The position numbers and the translations under genes were made by a program. Shown one piece after another: positions 60,219 to 64,000 of a DNA stretch of 64,000 nt. The notes under the pieces were generated by a model, which was given only the letters and a program-made list of their open reading frames with translations, was not told the origin of the DNA and ran no database searches. Source of the stretch: JAJTFW01 sp903922455 (GTDB lineage: Bacteria; Bacteroidota; Bacteroidia; AKYH767-A; OLB10); contig CALQEU020000015.1 of the NCBI GenBank assembly GCA_943329665.2, forward strand, positions 13,346-77,345, in the 5' to 3' direction. Within the stretch, counting starts at the first letter, position 1. Each line of letters starts with the position of its first letter.

Positions 60219-62420
60219 CTATTTAATGATCGTAGCATCGTCATAAAACTCCACTTCTCCAGACGATACATCATAATTTCCGCCTGCAATTCCAAGGGTT
60301 CCTGATTCTATCATTTCTTTTAGAATGGGACTTCTTTCCAAAATAGCTTTTACTGTTCTTTTCACATTGATAGTCGCTACCTTTTCTACAAATTCATCAT
60401 TGGAAGAATTACGATTTTCTTTTGTAGTCGCTTCATCATCCACAGCTGGTCGAATCTTAGAAAGTAAGGCTGTAAGATTTCCCATTTCAACATGATCGCA
60501 AGCACCTTTAATGGCTCCGCATTTCGTGTGACCAAGTACAACAATTATTTTTGCACCTGCCACCTTACAAGCAAACTCCATGCTTCCGAGGATATCTTCA
60601 TTCACAATGTTTCCTGCAACTCGCACGCTGAATATATCGCCTAATCCCTGATCGAAAATAAGTTCAGCAGATGTGCGAGAGTCGATACAACTTAAGATAA
60701 CGGCAAATGGATGTTGTCCATCCGACGTTTCATTTGCTTGTTGCAGCAAGTTGCGATTCACTTTTAAATTGTTAGTGAATCGAGTGTTCCCTGATTTTAA
60801 TATTTCAAGTGCTTTAGCAGGAGAAATAGAGTCTTGGATTTCTTTTGTTAATGTTTTCATCACTTCTTTTATTTGAGGTTGTGTAAATCGCCAGTTATTA
60901 TCTACAACAATATTTTTGGTAGATGCATTTTTTTCGTAATCATTAATTAATTCAATTACATCGAACGAAATCGCTTTTGATTTTGTATAATCAATGATGA
61001 CTCTAGAGTTTTTCGGAATAGCATCTAAAGCTTGAAGGATGTTTGCCTTGTTGAAAAAGGAAACTTCTTCCGCTAATGATATATGATGAACTTCTTGTCC
61101 CTTGTCGGTAGTGATAACGTCGTGAAGATGTGAGTTCCGGTAACTTTCACGAAGTACATAGAAAATACCGAAGAGGATTCCAATTGTGATTCCTTTTAAT
61201 AGATCCGTTAATAGAATGCCGACAACAGTAGCAATAAAGGGAATGAACTGCGTCCAACCCAATTGGTACATCTGTTTAAACAAACTGGGCTTCGCTAATT
61301 TATATCCTACCATCAATAGGATGGCAGCTAAACTGGCTAGAGGAAGCATATTTAAAACACTTGCAATCGTGATAGCGCTTATTAATAAGAATACACCATG
61401 TAATATCGCAGATAATTTAGTTTTTCCTCCGAAATTAATATTAGCCGAACTTCTTACAATTACTTGTGTAATGGGAAGTCCTCCGATAAGACCTGAAATA
61501 ACATTTCCCAATCCTTGTGCTTTTAATTCGCGATTTGTTGGCGTAACTCTTTTGAGTGGATCCATTTTATCGGTGGCCTCCACACATAATAAAGTTTCTA
61601 AACTGGCAACAATTGCTAAAACAATGGCTACACCGTAAACATCGGGATTCGTAATAGCAGAAAAATCAGGTAGCGTAAATTGACTAACAAAACTTCCAAA
61701 ATTATCAGGAACCGGGATGTTCACTAATTGATCTTTATTCAATGTAAAGTTTAAAACACCTGAAGCATATAATTTACTCATGATAATACCAAGCACCACT
61801 ACTACTATTGGTCCTTGGAGAAGTTGAAAGATCTTATGTTTCTTTGTTAGTACAGTGTCCCATAAAATTAATAGCGCTAGAGAAATCGCAGAAATTAACA
61901 ATGCTCCAGGTGTAATATAGTCAAGTGCACTTCCAATGGCAGAAAAAGTATTTTCACCATCGCTTTGCAAAAAAGCATCGTCGCCTTCAACATCTTTATC
62001 ATATCCTAAAGCATGCGGTATTTGTTTTAATATAATGAGGAGTCCAATGCCCGTCAACATTCCTTTTATTACTGAAGAAGGAAAGAAGTAAGCAATAAAA
62101 CCTGCTTTTGCATAGCCAAGTATAAGCTGTATAATCCCTGCAATCACTACCGCCAGCAAGAACGCTGGCCAAGAACCCAATGTTGAAATGGCGGTTAAAA
62201 CGATCACCGCTAATCCAGCTGCTGGTCCGCTTACTCCCAAGGGCGAACCACTCGCCACTCCTACTACAATTCCACCAATAATTCCGGCAATGATTCCAGC
62301 AAATAAAGGTGCCCCAGAGGCTAAGGCGATTCCTAAACACAGCGGCACAGCTACAAAAAATACGACTATACTCGCCGGCAAATCATTTTTAATCTCTTTC
62401 AGTAATCCTTGTTTTTCCAC
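60219..62420 (-). CDS. SulP anion transporter fused to beta-carbonic anhydrase
   Basis: A 733-residue inner-membrane fusion. Residues 1-425 are a SulP/SLC26 transporter with 10-14 helices, including LPASIVVFFVAVPLCLGIAL and the SGPAAGLAVIV segment. A short STAS-like region (about 445-525) follows. Residues 530-733 are a complete beta-carbonic anhydrase: Cys578 and Asp580 (SCIDSRTSAELIFDQG), His631 and Cys634 (GHTKCGAIKGA) as zinc ligands. Coupling bicarbonate transport to hydration at the membrane is the likely function; several SulP-CA fusions are known. A TATCTTTG promoter element is 21 bases upstream, and a TetR gene diverges beyond it. Confidence 0.93.
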   Translation of the reverse strand: MEKQGLLKEIKNDLPASIVVFFVAVPLCLGIALASGAPLFAGIIAGIIGGIVVGVASGSPLGVSGPAAGLAVIVLTAISTLGSWPAFLLAVVIAGIIQLILGYAKAGFIAYFFPSSVIKGMLTGIGLLIILKQIPHALGYDKDVEGDDAFLQSDGENTFSAIGSALDYITPGALLISAISLALLILWDTVLTKKHKIFQLLQGPIVVVVLGIIMSKLYASGVLNFTLNKDQLVNIPVPDNFGSFVSQFTLPDFSAITNPDVYGVAIVLAIVASLETLLCVEATDKMDPLKRVTPTNRELKAQGLGNVISGLIGGLPITQVIVRSSANINFGGKTKLSAILHGVFLLISAITIASVLNMLPLASLAAILLMVGYKLAKPSLFKQMYQLGWTQFIPFIATVVGILLTDLLKGITIGILFGIFYVLRESYRNSHLHDVITTDKGQEVHHISLAEEVSFFNKANILQALDAIPKNSRVIIDYTKSKAISFDVIELINDYEKNASTKNIVVDNNWRFTQPQIKEVMKTLTKEIQDSISPAKALEILKSGNTRFTNNLKVNRNLLQQANETSDGQHPFAVILSCIDSRTSAELIFDQGLGDIFSVRVAGNIVNEDILGSMEFACKVAGAKIIVVLGHTKCGAIKGACDHVEMGNLTALLSKIRPAVDDEATTKENRNSSNDEFVEKVATINVKRTVKAILERSPILKEMIESGTLGIAGGNYDVSSGEVEFYDDATIIK

Positions 62421-62441
62421 TTTCTATCAAATTAATTTCTG

Positions 62442-62449
62442 CAAAGATA
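62442..62449 (-). promoter_or_regulatory. Bacteroidota -7 element for the SulP-CA gene
   Basis: TATCTTTG on the minus strand, 21 bases upstream of the ATG at 62420, matches TAnnTTTG. Confidence 0.5.
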
Positions 62450-62482
62450 GCAATACTATCACGAGTAATTGTAAAACTTTCT

Positions 62483-62490
62483 TACTTTTG
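62483..62490 (+). promoter_or_regulatory. Bacteroidota -7 element for the TetR gene
   Basis: TACTTTTG matches TAnnTTTG on the plus strand, about 58 bases upstream of the TetR frame. Direct repeats of TTGTAAAA occur at about 62469, 62489 and 62542, possibly a regulator target. Confidence 0.45.
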
Positions 62491-62548
62491 TAAAATTAAT
62501 CACACAAAATCTATTAAATAGTTGATATTCAATATATAAATTGTAAAA

Positions 62549-63223
62549 ATGGAATACTCATTAAATATAAAAATGAATGATAAATTGTTTATACGCAACC
62601 CAGAACATACCGATTTAGGGAAAAAGATCATTTTATTTAGCATTGAGTTAATCCATGAAAAAGGATTTGAGGATTTCACTTTTAAAAAATTGGCAGCCGC
62701 AATCGGAACCACTGAGGCAGGTGTTTATCGTTATTTTGAAAACAAGCACAAGCTTCTTATTTATATAACGGCGTGGTATTGGAGCTGGTTGGAATTTCGA
62801 GTAATTACTTATACAGAGAACATTTCGGATCCTATAGAGAAGTTAAGAAAGGCAATTAAATTTTTAGCAACTTCGGTAGAAGATGATATTCGAACGAGCC
62901 ATGTGAATGAAAGTATTTTACATCAAATTATTATTTCAGAAGGGAGTAAAGCGTATTTAACAAAGCACGTCAACGAAGATAACCAAGACCAACTTTTTAA
63001 ACCGTATAAAGATTTATGCGCCACCATCGGAAATTATATTTTGGAATGTAATCCTGAATACAAATATCCACGGTCATTAGCAACCACCATTGTTGAAATG
63101 GCACACATTCAAAATTTCTTTATGCAACATTTACCAGCACTAACTGATTTTGGAAAAAGTAAAAGCGAATCCAATATTTTAGAATTTTTGGAAGACCTCG
63201 TTTTTCATGCGATAAAAAAATAG
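62549..63223 (+). CDS. TetR/AcrR family regulator
   Basis: A 224-residue repressor. The DNA-binding domain is at about 22-70: GKKIILFSIELIHEKGFEDF, then FKKLAAAIGTTEAGVYRYFENKHKLL, a typical TetR helix-turn-helix. The ligand-binding domain follows without an obvious family match. Start is uncertain between Met1 and Met9 (MNDKLFIRNPEH at 62573). It diverges from the SulP-carbonic anhydrase gene with 128 bases between, which makes that gene its likely target. Confidence 0.87.
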   Translation: MEYSLNIKMNDKLFIRNPEHTDLGKKIILFSIELIHEKGFEDFTFKKLAAAIGTTEAGVYRYFENKHKLLIYITAWYWSWLEFRVITYTENISDPIEKLRKAIKFLATSVEDDIRTSHVNESILHQIIISEGSKAYLTKHVNEDNQDQLFKPYKDLCATIGNYILECNPEYKYPRSLATTIVEMAHIQNFFMQHLPALTDFGKSKSESNILEFLEDLVFHAIKK

Positions 63224-63236
63224 GTGTAATTTGTTT

Positions 63237-64000
63237 TTATTTCACTCGAACATAAACAAGTTTTATCGACTTATTATCCGTTGCTCTTTCATCAATTTCA
63301 AATTTTCCAATACTCTTTAACAACAAAGCTAATTTCATATATCCAAAATTTCTAGGATCGAAAGACGGTTGCTTTTTCAAAATTAAATTTCCTACATCAC
63401 CTAAAAATGCCCAACCACTATCATCACCTAAAGATGTAATGCTAGTTGAAATAAGTTGAATGGTATCATGACCAATTTTTTGCAGCGCTTCCTTGGTTTC
63501 ACTTTTCTTTTTCTTTTGATTTTTTCCTCCTTGGGATGAGACCTCAATCACTTCTTCTGGAACTTTTAGAATTTCCAGGTAAATAAATTTATCGCAAGCT
63601 ACAATAAACGGATTTGGTGTTTTCTTTTCTCCTAATCCAATCACCAGCATTCCGGCTTCACGTAATCGTGTCGCTAATCTTGTAAAATCACTGTCGCTGG
63701 AAACAATACAAAATCCATCTACCTTTTCAGAATAGAGGATGTCCATGGCATCAATGATCATATTAGAATCTGTAGAATTTTTTCCTTTTGTATACCCATA
63801 CTGTTGGATAGGTGTGATAGCATTTTCAAGCAACACTCTTTTCCATCCTCCTAAATTGGGCTGTGTCCAATCGCCATAAATTCTTTTAAAAGTAGGCGTA
63901 CCATACTTTGCAATCTCCTCCATCATTTCTTTAATATTGGTGGAGGGTATATTATCAGCATCGATTAAAACAGCGATGCGGACTTCTTTATTTTGTTTCA
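63237..64000 (-). CDS. NYN domain and OST-HTH (LOTUS) domain protein, 5' end at window edge
   Basis: A protein of at least 254 residues. The N-terminal part is an NYN/LabA-like ribonuclease domain: VLIDADNIPS, TDSNMIIDAMDIL and FCIVSSDSDFTRLATRLREA supply the acidic residues. A linker with KKKKSETKEAL follows, then an OST-HTH/LOTUS RNA-binding domain (GWAFLGDVGNLILKKQPSFD). The frame is open to the edge; the last two bases read TG before KQNKEVRIAV, so the start codon ATG is probably cut by exactly one base. RNA cleavage or regulation is likely. It is convergent with the TetR gene, 13 bases apart. Confidence 0.88.
   Translation of the reverse strand, partial: KQNKEVRIAVLIDADNIPSTNIKEMMEEIAKYGTPTFKRIYGDWTQPNLGGWKRVLLENAITPIQQYGYTKGKNSTDSNMIIDAMDILYSEKVDGFCIVSSDSDFTRLATRLREAGMLVIGLGEKKTPNPFIVACDKFIYLEILKVPEEVIEVSSQGGKNQKKKKSETKEALQKIGHDTIQLISTSITSLGDDSGWAFLGDVGNLILKKQPSFDPRNFGYMKLALLLKSIGKFEIDERATDNKSIKLVYVRVK

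Overview
The window is a piece of a Bacteroidota chromosome. The evidence is the large secreted proteins ending in type A type IX secretion (T9SS) sorting domains (YPNP near the end, Lys-rich tail), promoters with the Bacteroidota -7 element TAnnTTTG a few bases upstream of many starts, the near absence of Shine-Dalgarno sequences, a GlnS beside a GltX, and family-specific genes such as the GreA/B-like small protein and the DUF4175 protein. I cannot fix the family or genus.

Layout. 0-9 kb: pirin, SRAP/YedK-like protein, a T9SS beta-propeller protein, an RluB-type pseudouridine synthase with a long repetitive basic N-terminus, YraN and LD-carboxypeptidase. 9.8-15.6 kb: metG, a lipoprotein esterase, a secreted endonuclease I and a rhodanese-thioredoxin lipoprotein. 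15.7-18.1 kb: an arsenic operon arsR-arsM-arsC-aquaporin with two matching palindromic ArsR operators. 18.2-24 kb: tRNA-Arg(CCU), a metal-dependent cyclase, an Omp28-like lipoprotein, a decayed TetR-TolC efflux operon, a T9SS protein and xseAB. 24-29 kb: META lipoprotein, outer-membrane barrel protein, EamA transporter, LolC/E-type permease, methyltransferase, rbfA. 29-43 kb: a 1467-residue secreted subtilisin, rsmI, a polytopic membrane protein, a secreted trio including a Cys-rich repeat protein, an IS4-family transposase relic, a PKD-domain T9SS protein and a methyltransferase. 43.9-51.5 kb: a minus-strand run mnmG-ybeY-HATPase-DUF4175-rRNA methyltransferase. 52.2-64 kb: mainly plus-strand nadA, MORN-type repeat protein, GreA/B-like protein, a TolC relic, gltX and glnS, then a SulP-carbonic anhydrase fusion facing a TetR regulator, and an NYN-domain protein cut by the window end.

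The most interesting signal is not a gene. Intact genes left of 51.5 kb lie mostly on the minus strand (31 minus, 7 plus); those right of 52.2 kb lie mostly on the plus strand (6 plus, 3 minus). Between them is a roughly 500-base AT-rich gap with one perfect and several one-mismatch DnaA boxes and a 48-base stretch with no G and two C. Two parS-like palindromes bracket mnmG 6-8 kb away. I read this as a candidate replication origin region; it is an inference that a whole-genome GC-skew plot would settle.

Several dispersed repeat families occupy the gaps: an element with core CCTGAGCTTGCCGAGGG (five loci), an 18-base TCCCGATA palindrome (three loci), GATGCTCGATACTCGA-like arrays, a 47-base CTGCAG-containing tandem repeat, and a 61-64-base periodic array next to one parS-like site. 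Coding starts were often moved inward from the longest open frame, using signal peptides, family starts and promoter positions.
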